32,703 nt of DNA from Candidatus Pelagibacterales bacterium (GTDB taxonomy: Bacteria; Pseudomonadota; Alphaproteobacteria; TMED109): NCBI GenBank assembly GCA_002715265.1, contig PAYS01000003.1:42845-75547 (forward strand). Reading direction: 5' to 3'. A model generated the notes under the pieces. The model saw only the letters and a list, made by a program, of their open reading frames with translations. It had not been told where the DNA came from and ran no database searches. How positions within the stretch are numbered: position 1 is the first letter of the stretch; the number at the start of each line of letters is the position of its first letter. The position numbers were made by a program, and so were the translations under genes. This document shows positions 16,443 through 26,600 of the stretch, in pieces.

Positions 16443-18474
16443 TATAAGTAAAAATATTAAACAATATTTATTTATTAGTTTAATTTTTGCAATTTTTTTT
16501 TCTCATGACGCTTTAGGAAATTCATACAAAAATATATTTAAAGAGGAAATGATAGAAGTAAGTTTTGTTTCCTCAATTACTAACTTTGATAGTAATAAAC
16601 CTTTTTATATAGGACTAAAATTTGATATAGAAGATGATTGGAAAATATATTGGAAACATCCTGGTGATTCAGGGATGCCACCTGAAGTTGATTTATCTAA
16701 TTCTGTTAATGTTAATTATCATAAGATTTTGTGGCCTTTTCCAACTAAGGAATATGAAGCTGCTGACCTCCTCACTAATGTATATAAAAGAAGTATAATT
16801 CTTCCAATACAAATAAATGTTTTTGATAAAAACTTATCTTTAAATTTAAGAGGTATAGTAAATTTTCAAGTTTGTAAGGAAATTTGTATTCCATTAACAG
16901 CTTACTTGAAGTTGGATATAGATCCAGGTATTGCAATAAATACAAGTAATTATTTTAATATTATGAAGGAACTTTCAAATGTTCCCGTTTCATATGAAGA
17001 TTTAGGAATAAATAATTTAGAGGTATCTTTAATTAAAAGTAATAAATTACTTATAAAAATTGATAGTTTATTAAATTTTCCGGATGGAAATTTCGATTTA
17101 TTTATAGAGACACTTAATGAATATGTTAAAATTAATGAAATAAATATAAAGAAAAATAGTAAAAAAAGTATACATGCAGAAATACTACTTGACTCGGAAT
17201 TAGATAAATTATCAGATATTTCAATAATAGGTGTAAAAGGTAATATGGCTTTTACAGCAGTTACTAATATTATTGACTATAAAAATAACAAAAATTTATA
17301 TTTAATTTTACTGTTATCTATAGTAGGAGGTATAATTCTAAATTTTATGCCCTGCGTTTTGCCTGTTTTAATGCTTAAGGTCTCTAGACTATTAGTTCAG
17401 CATGGTAAAAGTAATAAAGAAGTTAGGTACAGTTTTATAAGTACTTCATTAGGTATTATTTTCTCATTTTTAGTTTTAGCTTTGATGACTATTATTTTAA
17501 AATATCTAGGTATAGAAGTAGGGTGGGGCACACAATTCCAACAGCCAATTTTTATTGGTATTTTAATATTAGTACTTTTAATTTTTGCTGCAAATTTATT
17601 TGATTTATTTGAATTTAGCTTACCTAATAATTTTTCAACTTCAATCAATAATTTTATTAATAGTAGAAAATATGGAATACCTTTTTTTGAAGGGTCTTTT
17701 GCTACATTATTAGCTACTCCTTGCTCTGCTCCTTTCTTAGGAACTGCTATAGGCTTTGCTTTTACTGCGGAACCTATAATTATTATTTTAATATTTTTAT
17801 TTTTAGGAATAGGGATGTCATTGCCTTATTTATTAGTTAGTTGTTTTCCTAGTATAATAAATTATTTTCCACGACCGGGAAATTGGATAAATTATTTACG
17901 ATTTATGCTAGCAATAGGATTATTTTTAACAGCGCTATGGCTCTTAACAATTCTTGTCACTTTGATTGGTATAAAATATTCAGCAATTTTCTTATTTATC
18001 ATAATAATATCTTTATTAATTTTTAATATTAATATTTCATATAGAAAATTTTTGGTCATATTTTTATCAGTATTTATAACTTTTTTTCTTTCATCTTTTA
18101 TAAGTAATAATAATTTATTTAAGAGTGGTAAAAATGAACTTGCATGGGAAGATTTTGATCAAAATAAAATAAAGATATTGGTTGAACAAAATCGTTCTAT
18201 ATTTGTAGATATTACTGCTGACTGGTGTATTACTTGTAAAGTTAATAAATTATTAGTATTAGATGACAAAAAATTTAGCGATATTGTAAAAAAGTATAAT
18301 TTAGTATTGATGAGGGGCGATCTAACAAAACCAAATAAAGATATAATGCTCTATATGAAAAAATTTGATAGATATGGTATTCCATTTAATGCTATTTATA
18401 GCGTTGACAATTCTACAGGTATTTTACTTTCTGAATTATTAACTATAAAAGAAATACAAGATAATTTAAAGTAA
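16432..18474 (+). CDS. DsbD/ScsB-like protein-disulfide reductase
   Basis: A 680-residue inner-membrane protein that should carry reducing power from cytosolic thioredoxin to the periplasm. The order is a signal peptide (to about residue 30) and a periplasmic N-domain with a Cys pair in FQVCKEICIPL. A DsbD-beta membrane core of about eight helices follows, with NFMPCVLPVLMLK (about 306) and ATPCSAPFLG (about 427), then a thioredoxin domain with ADWCITCK (about 597-603) and a cis-Pro in YGIPFNAIY. The long N-domain with WPFPTKEYEAADLLTNVY resembles ScsB more than E. coli DsbD. Start ATG 16432 or 16435 overlaps the previous gene. It may reduce copper-site cysteines during oxidase assembly or serve the DsbA-like protein at 26713; both are inferences. 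Confidence 0.9.
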   Translation: MMINISKNIKQYLFISLIFAIFFSHDALGNSYKNIFKEEMIEVSFVSSITNFDSNKPFYIGLKFDIEDDWKIYWKHPGDSGMPPEVDLSNSVNVNYHKILWPFPTKEYEAADLLTNVYKRSIILPIQINVFDKNLSLNLRGIVNFQVCKEICIPLTAYLKLDIDPGIAINTSNYFNIMKELSNVPVSYEDLGINNLEVSLIKSNKLLIKIDSLLNFPDGNFDLFIETLNEYVKINEINIKKNSKKSIHAEILLDSELDKLSDISIIGVKGNMAFTAVTNIIDYKNNKNLYLILLLSIVGGIILNFMPCVLPVLMLKVSRLLVQHGKSNKEVRYSFISTSLGIIFSFLVLALMTIILKYLGIEVGWGTQFQQPIFIGILILVLLIFAANLFDLFEFSLPNNFSTSINNFINSRKYGIPFFEGSFATLLATPCSAPFLGTAIGFAFTAEPIIIILIFLFLGIGMSLPYLLVSCFPSIINYFPRPGNWINYLRFMLAIGLFLTALWLLTILVTLIGIKYSAIFLFIIIISLLIFNINISYRKFLVIFLSVFITFFLSSFISNNNLFKSGKNELAWEDFDQNKIKILVEQNRSIFVDITADWCITCKVNKLLVLDDKKFSDIVKKYNLVLMRGDLTKPNKDIMLYMKKFDRYGIPFNAIYSVDNSTGILLSELLTIKEIQDNLK

Positions 18475-18475
18475 A

Positions 18476-18491
18476 TGCATATTAGATATGC
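18476..18491. promoter_or_regulatory. Inverted repeat GCATAT-TAG-ATATGC upstream of the peroxiredoxin gene
   Basis: Directly after the dsbD-like stop, perfect 6-base arms flank TAG. The right half contains GATATGC (18485-18491), the heptamer clustered in the gene-free region at 1696-1810. It sits about 80 bases upstream of the peroxiredoxin ATG and might be an operator. It is too AT-rich and lacks the T-run to be a convincing terminator. Function is inferred only. Confidence 0.35.
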
Positions 18492-18567
18492 TTAAAATCA
18501 TACAAAAAATAATGGAAATTTGTCCTGTAATTTAGTAAAAAGAACGATAATATTTAAGGAGATAATT

Positions 18568-19053
18568 ATGACTATAAGTGTAGGGGACAGGCTTCCTGAT
18601 ATATCTTTAAAGTGTATCGGTAATGATGGACCAAAGGAAATAAAGATAAACGAATATTTAGCAAATAAAAAGGTTGTTTTATTTTCATTGCCAGGAGCGT
18701 TTACTCCTACTTGTTCTGCCAAGCATATGCCAGGTTTTGTGGAGTATGAAAGTGATATTAAGTCAAGAGGAATTGATGAAATTATATGTGTATCAGTAAA
18801 TGATGCATTTGTTATGCAAGCATGGGAAAAAGATCAAAATTCAAAAGGAAAAGTTACATTATTTGCAGATGGAAATGGAGATTTTGTAGAAGCTGTAGAT
18901 TTAATCTTTGATGGAACATCGTTTGGATTAGGAAAGCGTGGTAAACGTTTTGTAATGATTGTTGAAGACTGTAAAGTGGTTCATTTGGCTATAGAAAAAC
19001 CTGGAACTTTTGATGTTTCTAGTGCAGAAAGCGTCTTAAAGGTTTTAGCTTAA
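18568..19053 (+). CDS. Peroxiredoxin (Prx5-like, AhpC/TSA superfamily)
   Basis: A thiol peroxidase of 161 residues that reduces H2O2 and organic peroxides. The peroxidatic cysteine is Cys49 in PGAFTPTCSAKHMPGF, the Prx5 signature. ICVSVNDAFVMQAW and FADGNGDFVEAVD follow as expected. The ORF track begins at 18520, but the true start is ATG 18568, which has TAAGGAG seven bases upstream and gives the family-typical N-terminus VGDRLPDISLK. The gene is convergent with rnhA, and their stop codons overlap by four bases. Reductant partner not visible. Confidence 0.95.
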   Translation: MTISVGDRLPDISLKCIGNDGPKEIKINEYLANKKVVLFSLPGAFTPTCSAKHMPGFVEYESDIKSRGIDEIICVSVNDAFVMQAWEKDQNSKGKVTLFADGNGDFVEAVDLIFDGTSFGLGKRGKRFVMIVEDCKVVHLAIEKPGTFDVSSAESVLKVLA

Positions 19054-19493
19054 TTCTCTTTAATAGCAGTTGTGGCAAGTAAATCTGCAATGTCATTTTC
19101 TACATTTCCTGAGTGACCTTTAACCCATTTCCATTCTATTTTAAATTTATTTACTAAAGTATCTAGTTCTATCCATAAGTCTTTATTTTTTACATCTTTT
19201 TTATTACTACTTTTCCAATTATTTTGTTTCCAATTTGTTATCCAATTAGTTATTCCTTCTAACACATATTTGCTGTCAGTGTGAATAATAACACTTGAAT
19301 AGTTTTTTAAATATTTAAGGCCTTCTATTACAGCTAACATTTCCATTCTATTATTAGTAGTATATTGCTCGTGCCCAGAAAGTTTAATTTGATTTCCATC
19401 AACTAATTTAATTAATACACCCCATCCACCATATCCAGGGTTTCCTGAGCAGGCGCCATCCGTCCACATTTGAATTATTTCTTTATTTTTCAT
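19050..19493 (-). CDS. rnhA: Ribonuclease HI
   Basis: This enzyme of 147 residues degrades the RNA strand of RNA-DNA hybrids. All four catalytic positions are visible: Asp in WTDGACSGNPGYGGWG, Glu in NRMEMLAVIEGL, Asp in IHTDSKYV, and the last Asp in NDIADLLA after the KGHSGN handle. It is a bacterial type 1 enzyme without the N-terminal hybrid-binding domain. It begins directly after the thrB stop with no gap, so the two are one operon. Confidence 0.97.
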   Translation of the reverse strand: MKNKEIIQMWTDGACSGNPGYGGWGVLIKLVDGNQIKLSGHEQYTTNNRMEMLAVIEGLKYLKNYSSVIIHTDSKYVLEGITNWITNWKQNNWKSSNKKDVKNKDLWIELDTLVNKFKIEWKWVKGHSGNVENDIADLLATTAIKEN

Positions 19494-20459
19494 TTATGTA
19501 ATATCCATAAAATTAATTTCATTGTTTTTAAAATATAAATATTTTTCTAAAAATTCATTAGGGTTTTTAATCTGTATATATTTAGGATTATGACCCATAT
19601 TTTTATCATTCAGTCGAGTAAAAAAAAATCTTATACAGTATATTTGGCATAATAAATTTAAAATCTTCAACTCGTTTTTTTTTATATTTCTATATTTATT
19701 ATAACCAATAAATAAATTTTTTACTTTTAATAAATTTAAAAATATCTTTTTTTCTTTATAGTTAAAGCACCAAGAAATTAAAATTATTGCAATATCCGAT
19801 ATTAAATAACTGTTACATGCATAATAAAAATCTATGAATCCAGATATTTTGCCTTTAAAAAAAAGCACATTATCAGGGAATAAATCACCATGTATAATTC
19901 CATAGGGTAATTTCTGCTTATTTATATTAAAGTATTTTTTTAGAGAGGTTTCAAAATATTTTATTAAAAGTCTATCATAATTAATTATGTATTTTTTATG
20001 TTTATTCATATTTTTTTCATAAAAAGACTTATTAAAATAATTATTTATTTTTAATGATGAACTTCTTGTGCAATTATGCATAATCGCTAGGTTAATACCT
20101 AAATTTATAAGATGTTTATTTGAGTACCTCTTTAAATATTTGCCTTTTAGGAATGTAAAAATACCGTATTTTTTGTTTTTATAATAAGACGTGTATTTAT
20201 TCTTTTTATTTTTAATGGGGATTGGGCAATTAAAACTATTTTTATTAATAAAATTCAATAATTGCATATATTTATCTATATTTTTAATTAAATTATTGTC
20301 TTCATATATGGTTAAAATATATTTTTTATCTCCAAGCATTATAAAGTTACTATTTTGTATACCTTCATAAATTGGAATAATCTTTTTAAAATTGGGTAAA
20401 TTATAATTTATACATATTGTATTAAAATCTTTACTGTTTAAATTCGTTAGAAATGCCAT
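19494..20459 (-). CDS. thrB: Homoserine kinase (ThrB, APH-fold type)
   Basis: This enzyme phosphorylates homoserine for threonine synthase. At 321 residues it is the choline/aminoglycoside-kinase-fold type usual in Alphaproteobacteria rather than the GHMP type. The N-lobe has YEGIQNSNF and KKYILTIYE; the catalytic loop is IIHGDLFPDNVLF (about 188-200), followed by the metal-binding GFIDFYYAC. The protein is exceptionally Lys/Asn/Ile-rich, like the rest of the minus-strand genes. Divergent from the lipoprotein gene across 56 bases, and abutting rnhA. Together with thrC it covers the last two steps of threonine synthesis. Confidence 0.93.
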   Translation of the reverse strand: MAFLTNLNSKDFNTICINYNLPNFKKIIPIYEGIQNSNFIMLGDKKYILTIYEDNNLIKNIDKYMQLLNFINKNSFNCPIPIKNKKNKYTSYYKNKKYGIFTFLKGKYLKRYSNKHLINLGINLAIMHNCTRSSSLKINNYFNKSFYEKNMNKHKKYIINYDRLLIKYFETSLKKYFNINKQKLPYGIIHGDLFPDNVLFFKGKISGFIDFYYACNSYLISDIAIILISWCFNYKEKKIFLNLLKVKNLFIGYNKYRNIKKNELKILNLLCQIYCIRFFFTRLNDKNMGHNPKYIQIKNPNEFLEKYLYFKNNEINFMDIT

Positions 20460-20515
20460 ATAATAAGTTTAGAATATATAATTATTTATTCAACTTTATA
20501 TTAAAATGGTGACAA

Positions 20516-21034
20516 ATGATTAATTTTAATAAAACATTTTATATTTTATCTTATTGTTTTTTATTATGGGGTTGTAGTGGACCTGTAACTACTGCATCAA
20601 AAATTTACAATAGTGCATTTTCAACCTCACAAGAAGTTGATTGTCCTGAAGCTAAGTTTATTAAAGGTATGGAATTTCTAAAAAGATATAATGATGACTC
20701 AGATTTATTGTACACTATTTCATTTAATAAAATAGAATGGAGTTGTTATTTAAAAGATGAGAATAATGTTCAAAGTTATTATATAGAATTAAATACTAGT
20801 TTTAGTGTTAATTATGAAGATGAGAATAAGAAAGTTTCTGTTAATAATTTTGAATATGTAATAGCTGTATTGGATTTATATGATAGACCTGCAGTTAGTG
20901 AAAAGTATTTATATGATTTTGAAGAAACAGGTTTATTTAATTTTAAAAATGATAAAAGTGTATCTATAAAAATGAATATTGAGAAAGTTGGTATACTTAG
21001 TGAAAGTAGTTTGCTTTTAGGTTTTATAAACTAA
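20516..21034 (+). CDS. Hypothetical lipoprotein, 172 aa
   Basis: The N-terminus has a short signal (FYILSYCFLLWGC) with a lipobox-like LLWGC, so Cys20 should be lipidated. The mature part contains CPEAKFIKG, a beta-rich body (NKIEWSCYLKDEN, YVIAVLDLYDRP) and no catalytic motif that I can name. The Cys-Pro start followed by alternating strands resembles alphaproteobacterial lipoproteins of unknown function that I recall only loosely. It is transcribed alone, divergent from thrB, and its stop codon directly abuts the atpF stop on the other strand. The location is the periplasmic face of a membrane; role unknown. Confidence 0.8.
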   Translation: MINFNKTFYILSYCFLLWGCSGPVTTASKIYNSAFSTSQEVDCPEAKFIKGMEFLKRYNDDSDLLYTISFNKIEWSCYLKDENNVQSYYIELNTSFSVNYEDENKKVSVNNFEYVIAVLDLYDRPAVSEKYLYDFEETGLFNFKNDKSVSIKMNIEKVGILSESSLLLGFIN

Positions 21035-21538
21035 TTATTTCTTAAAATAAGATAAAGCACTGGGTATTTGATCAATAAAATCATTCTCTAAATTATTATT
21101 TTTGGAAGGTTTGAAGTCATTAGAAAGTAAATCTTCAATTGTACTTATAGATATTTGGCTAATTTTTTGTTGAATTTTTAAAGCTGCATTAGAGTGGATG
21201 AATTCTATTTCTTTTGATGCTGAGGCTTGTTTTCTTTCTATTTCTTTATCTATATTTTGTAGATATATTTCTGAGTTTTTAATAGCTATATCTTCCTGTT
21301 CTCTTATTAATTTTTCTGATGATTTTTTATGATCTAGTAATAGATCTTGGCTGCTTTTTAGTAGTTTTTTAGCCTCTAGCAGTGCATTTTCTGTATTTGT
21401 TATTTTTTCTTCAATATCTTTCGATCTTTTTTCTAAAACATTATCAAATGCAGATTTAGCTTTACGTCCTATTAATAATATAAATACAATAAAGGCTATT
21501 AGAACCCAGAACTCTGCATCACCAAATAAACTACTCAT
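21035..21538 (-). CDS. atpF: ATP synthase F0 subunit b
   Basis: This 167-residue peripheral-stalk subunit has one N-terminal helix (FWVLIAFIVFILLI), then RKAKSAFDNVLEKRSKDIEEKI and a long, highly charged coiled coil to residue 140. The N-terminus lacks a signal peptide, distinguishing it from b'. It overlaps the b' gene by eight bases, implying coupled translation of the b/b' pair. Last gene of the F0 operon, ending exactly against the convergent lipoprotein gene. Confidence 0.93.
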   Translation of the reverse strand: MSSLFGDAEFWVLIAFIVFILLIGRKAKSAFDNVLEKRSKDIEEKITNTENALLEAKKLLKSSQDLLLDHKKSSEKLIREQEDIAIKNSEIYLQNIDKEIERKQASASKEIEFIHSNAALKIQQKISQISISTIEDLLSNDFKPSKNNNLENDFIDQIPSALSYFKK

Positions 21539-22115
21539 TTTTGTAACTCTCTATATACATATCAACCTTAGACTTAATAATACTAGAATCTGGTTTGTCA
21601 TCATAGAACTTAGAAATTATATTTTCTACAATTTCACTAGAAATATTATTTAAATTAAGATTAAAATCATCAATTTCTTTCTCTAGTTTATTTTTTTCTT
21701 TTTCGATTTTGTCATTTATTTCAGATTGACAATCTTTAAGTTTTTTTTCAGCCTCTGTATGCATCTTAATATTAATTTTACTAACTATTTCTTTTATTTC
21801 CTGATTAGTTTTTTCAATAGCAGCCTGATGTTCATTATTAATTTGTTCTATTTTCTTTTTAATTTCCTCTGCCTTTGATAAGTCGTTAGAAATTTTTAAT
21901 TCTCTATTCGTAATTATTTCAGAAATTCTAGGAAGGGCTACATATTTCATAGTTAAATATATTATTGGAAATATAATACATAGCCAGACTAGTTGTGGCA
22001 TAAAATCAGGAAATGACATTTGAGGCATTCCCACATTATCTGCTTCTTTAGCTATAGCATTGGTTGACATTAATGCTATAATCCCTAGTTGAATAAAAAA
22101 ATTAATTTTTAACAT
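21531..22115 (-). CDS. atpF': ATP synthase F0 subunit b'
   Basis: The second peripheral-stalk subunit, of 194 residues. A signal-like N-terminus (to about residue 22) and a short acidic linker with MSFPDFMPQLVWL precede the membrane helix, followed by KYVALPRISEIITNRE and a long coiled coil. Split b and b' subunits are typical of Alphaproteobacteria and phototrophs, where the stalk is a heterodimer. It lies 42 bases after the c-subunit gene. Confidence 0.92.
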   Translation of the reverse strand: MLKINFFIQLGIIALMSTNAIAKEADNVGMPQMSFPDFMPQLVWLCIIFPIIYLTMKYVALPRISEIITNRELKISNDLSKAEEIKKKIEQINNEHQAAIEKTNQEIKEIVSKINIKMHTEAEKKLKDCQSEINDKIEKEKNKLEKEIDDFNLNLNNISSEIVENIISKFYDDKPDSSIIKSKVDMYIESYKNE

Positions 22116-22157
22116 GTTTATTACATTTAATTAGATAACAAAAAAAAAGATTGTAAA

Positions 22158-22385
<228 letters not shown>

Positions 22386-22402
22386 TTATCTCCTTTGTTT
22401 TA

Positions 22403-23191
22403 TTAATGTCCTGGATGAAATGAATCACTTAAATATAAGCAAGTTAAAACTGCAAATACATAAGCTTGAAGAAACGCTATTAACGTTTCTAATATATATA
22501 GCAATACTATAAATATAAATGGAGCTATTCCAAATATACCTAATGCAACCACAAACCCCGCAAAAACCTTTATCATAGTATGACCTGCCATCATATTAGC
22601 AGCTAATCTAACAGCTAAACTAATGGGTCTAGAAATATAAGAAACTATTTCAATAGGTACTAATAACGGAGCTAAAAATATAGGCACTCCAGCTGGAAGA
22701 AATAATCTTAGATATTTAAATCCATGAAGCACAAACCCCAAAATTGTTGCAAATAAAAAAATTCCAAATGCAATTGCAAATGTAATGATAATATGACTTG
22801 TGACTGTGAAACTATAAGGTATTAGTCCTAACATATTACATAATAATATAAACATAAATAAAGAGTATACTAACGGAAAAAACTTAGCTCCTTCTTTACC
22901 AAGATTATCCTTAGTTGTGTTATAAATCATTTCGTAGCTCATTTCAGCAACCGATTGAAGTTTACTTGGAATAACTGCTTTCTTTTTAGTAGCTATAATT
23001 AGAAATGCATTTAAAAGAACTAAAATTATTATCATCATAATTGAAGAATTTGTAATAGAAATATCTATGCCAGCAATTTCCATAGTCCCGAAAGGTCTAG
23101 TTATTTCAAATTGTTTTAAAGGAGAAGCAGCATGCGCTGTATTTCCAATAAAAATTGTGCAAAGTAATAAAATATTTTTAAAATAAGTCAA
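22403..23191 (-). CDS. atpB: ATP synthase F0 subunit a
   Basis: Subunit a of 262 residues provides the two proton half-channels. The essential arginine is Arg195 in ISLAVRLAANMMAGH. FFPLVYSLFMFILLCNMLGLIPYS and the C-terminal ETLIAFLQAYVFAVLTCLYL are standard. Start is TTG at 23191 with AAGGA six bases upstream. It follows atpI by 35 bases and precedes atpE by 20. Confidence 0.96.
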   Translation of the reverse strand: MTYFKNILLLCTIFIGNTAHAASPLKQFEITRPFGTMEIAGIDISITNSSIMMIIILVLLNAFLIIATKKKAVIPSKLQSVAEMSYEMIYNTTKDNLGKEGAKFFPLVYSLFMFILLCNMLGLIPYSFTVTSHIIITFAIAFGIFLFATILGFVLHGFKYLRLFLPAGVPIFLAPLLVPIEIVSYISRPISLAVRLAANMMAGHTMIKVFAGFVVALGIFGIAPFIFIVLLYILETLIAFLQAYVFAVLTCLYLSDSFHPGH

Positions 23192-23226
23192 TTATGTTCC
23201 TTATGTATTGTTTAATTTAATATAAT

Positions 23227-23523
23227 TTATTTCTGCCATTTCTTTGATGATTTATATGAAGTGTAAATACCCGATATCATACCTATAATCAAAAAAATAA
23301 TTAAAAAAATTGGTTTTGTTTCAAAAAAATAATCTAAAGTCCATCCAATACAGCCCCCTACAAAAACATTAGCAAACATTTCCGATACGATTTTAAATGC
23401 ATGCGAAAGACCATAATATGTATTTTTAGAATAATTTTCCTTTAATGTCTCCTTAGTTTTTATATCATCTAATTTTCTCGATAATTTATTTAGTGACGTA
23501 TTTAAATCATCTTTTTTGCTCAT
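23227..23523 (-). CDS. atpI: AtpI, ATP synthase accessory protein
   Basis: A two-helix membrane protein of 98 residues at the head of the F0 operon; AtpI helps c-ring assembly or Mg2+/Ca2+ supply. A charged, coiled N-terminal half is followed by the glycine-containing helix FANVFVGGCIGWTLDYFF and PIFLIIFLIIGMISGIYTSYK, as in AtpI/Mgm-like proteins. No Shine-Dalgarno is seen: a perfect 12-base palindrome TTTTGGCCAAAA (23525-23536) occupies that position. Confidence 0.88.
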   Translation of the reverse strand: MSKKDDLNTSLNKLSRKLDDIKTKETLKENYSKNTYYGLSHAFKIVSEMFANVFVGGCIGWTLDYFFETKPIFLIIFLIIGMISGIYTSYKSSKKWQK

Positions 23524-23565
23524 TTTTTGGCCAAAATACTGAACCTCTATATGTGTTTCGATCAG

Positions 23566-23594
23566 AAGATAATGTATAGAAACGGTACTGTCAA
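23566..23594 (-). promoter_or_regulatory. Sigma70-like promoter of the ATP synthase F0 operon
   Basis: On the minus strand a perfect TTGACA (23594-23589) is followed 17 bases later by TATCTT (23571-23566), so a transcript would start near 23559, about 35 bases upstream of the atpI ATG. The -35 box is part of an inverted repeat (CTGTC-TT-GACAG), a possible operator. It is the only perfect TTGACA-type -35 I noticed in an intergenic region here. Confidence 0.6.
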
Positions 23595-23622
23595 GACAGC
23601 ATAATATAATAAAAATGATTTA

Positions 23623-26600
23623 TTATTCATTAAATTTTACTGCTTCTTGTAGTGAAACTGAAACTAACTGAGATACGCCTGGTTCCTGCATTGTAACACC
23701 ATATAGCCTATCCATCTTAGACATAGAAAGACGGTTATGGGTTACAACTATAAACCTAGTTTGAGTTTTATCTGCTATTGCTCTGATCAAATCAAGGAAT
23801 CTATCTACATTCGATTCGTCTAAAGGTGCATCCACTTCATCTAAAATACAAATTGGTGATGGTTTGGTTAAGAAAATAGAAAATATTAAAGCCATCGATG
23901 TTAGAGCTTGCTCCCCACCTGATAAAAGACTCATATTTTGTAATTTTTTTCCTGGAGGAGAAGCAAATAACTCTAAACCGGCTTCAAGTGGATCATCGGA
24001 CCCTTCTAAGGTTAAATGAGCTTCTCCACCTCCAAATAGGTCTGTAAATAAAATTTTAAAATGTTTATTTACTTCATTAAATGCATTTATTAACCTGCTT
24101 CTAGCTTCTTTGTTAATATTTGATATGCTATCTCTTAATTTTTGAATAGCGTTAATTAAATCTTCTTTTTCTTTATCAATATCAGATATTTTTGATAATA
24201 ATTCTTCAGAGTCTTTTTCCGCAATTAAGTTTACAGGACCAATCCTTTCTCTTTGAAGGTTGTATTTTTCAATAGTTAAATTGCAATCTTCTAAATCTGG
24301 AAGGGTATCAAAAGGTTGTTCAATAATAGTATCAAAATTATCTGGTTTAATATTTAATTTATCAAATATTATTTTTTCATGAGAATTTAATTTTTCTTTT
24401 GTTTCTTGATAAATGCCTTCTTGCCTTGCTTTATTTTCTCTAGCTTGCATTAATTGGTTATTAATTGTTTTATATTGATTTTGAATAACGGAATATTCAT
24501 TTTCTTTTATTGAAATGGTATCTGTTAAATTCTGTATTAACTTTTTATGAGACGCAATTTCTTTTGTTATCTGTATTTGCTTTAATTTTAAATCATTTGG
24601 TTTTTTTTTGTCTATTAATAATTTTTCATTTTGTGTTTTAATTGTGTCATTTATTTTAATTATTCTTTCATCTATAATTTTCAATTGTGATTTAATTCTT
24701 TCATATTCTTTTTGAGAACTTATTAGAATGGTTAATTGAGATTTGTTTTCTGAATTTTTTTCAACTGTCTGCGAATAAGATACTTGATATTTATCATGTT
24801 CTGTTCTTAGATCATTTATTTTGCTCAGAAAGTTTTCATTTTGGTTGTCAAGATTTCTAATAAGGTTTTCTATATCCTTTTTTTCTTTATTTACTTTATC
24901 AAATTCTTTATTTAAATCTTTAAGCAATAAATTAATTTTTTCCATATTCTTTTTATTTTGTAGCATTTGATGAACTGGAGTTTCAGCTTCTGCTGAATGT
25001 TTGTAGCCATCCCAGCGCCAAAGATCTCCTTCTTTGCTTACAAGTTGTTGTCCTGGTTGGAGTAGATTTTGTAATTTTTCTCCTTCTAATTTGTTCTTAA
25101 CCAGTCCTGTAGACTTAAGTAAATTGGCTATTTCAGAAACACCTTGTATTGTATTTTCTAGATTTTGAATATTTGTTGGTAATGAAGGTAAGTTACTTTG
25201 TTTTATTTGTCTCCATTCTATATTTGATTTCGAAAGAGAAGCTTTCAGTCCATATCCTAAAGCTGCTCCTATAGCTTTTTCATACCCATTAGAAAAAGAT
25301 ATTTTGTTTATAATGGTATTTTTATCTTTGCTTTCAAATAATTTTGTTAAAATTATACTTGAGGCTTTATGTTTTTCTATTTCTTTACTTAATTCAGCTA
25401 AAATTATATTTTTTTTATTTAAAATATCTTTATTTTCTCTAATAATTTTGTTATTATCATCCACATTTTTAACTAATTTTGCTTCATTTTCTTTAATCTT
25501 TTTTTGAATTGTATTTATATTTTTTATTTCTTTATCATAATTAATTTTATTATCTAAATTAGATTTGTCTTTATTAATTTTTATTTCATCTTCAATTTCT
25601 TTTAGTTGCTTAAGTAATTTATTTTGTAATTCATATTCTTTTTTTTGTTCGTTTTGTAGATACTCTATATCTTCGTTAATATTTTTAATGTTTAAATAAG
25701 ATGACTCTTTGTCTTTTTCTATTAAATCGTATTCAAGTTGAGATTTATTTAAAAGTGAAATATTTGTTTGATGTTCATCTTTAAGAGAATTAACATTTGA
25801 TTCTAAATTTTTAATTTTTACAGATATGTTAGATATTTTTGCTGTTACAATATCTGCTTCATCACTATATTTATCAAGTAACATTTCAATATTTTTTATA
25901 TTAGATGCTGCTTCATTCCATTGATGGTAAAGAATATAATTTTCAATATTTCTAATTTTTTCAGAAAGTACTTTATATTTTTTAGCTTGATTAGATTGTT
26001 TAATTAAATCTTTTAATCTGAGTCTATCATTAGATATTATCTCTTCTAATTTATTTAGATTATTTTCTGCTGCATTTAATTTAAGTTCTGTTTCGTGTTT
26101 TCTTGCGTGAATTCCTGTAATTCCAGATGCTTCTTCTATTATTTGTCTTCTTTCCTGGGGTTTAGAGTTAATTATTTTTCCAATTTGACCTTGATCTACT
26201 ATAGCATTTGATCTTGAGCCAATAGCATAGTCTGCAAAAAAAATTTGTACATCTCTTTGTCTTACTTCTTTAGCGTTAATGGTGTATCTAGATCCTTCAC
26301 TTTTATTAATTTTTCTAGATATTTGTATTTCATCCTGAGTTGCATATTTTCTATTAGAGTCATCTTTATCCAACTCCATATTAATTATTACCTCTGCAGA
26401 ATTTCTTGAAGGTCTTCCTTTTGTGCCGTTGAAGATAACATCATCCATTTCGCCAGCTCTTAATTTTGATGGGCCTGCTTCTCCCATATTCCATTTAACT
26501 GCTTCTACTATATTTGATTTACCACATCCATTGGGGCCAACTAAACCAGTTAGACCTGATTTTATATCTAAATTTGTATCATCTACAAAAGATTTAAAAC

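Noticed and set aside
18498-18722. Minus-strand 74-aa ORF over the start of the peroxiredoxin gene
   Set aside because: It is antisense to the conserved PGAFTPTC region and its own product is unrecognisable.
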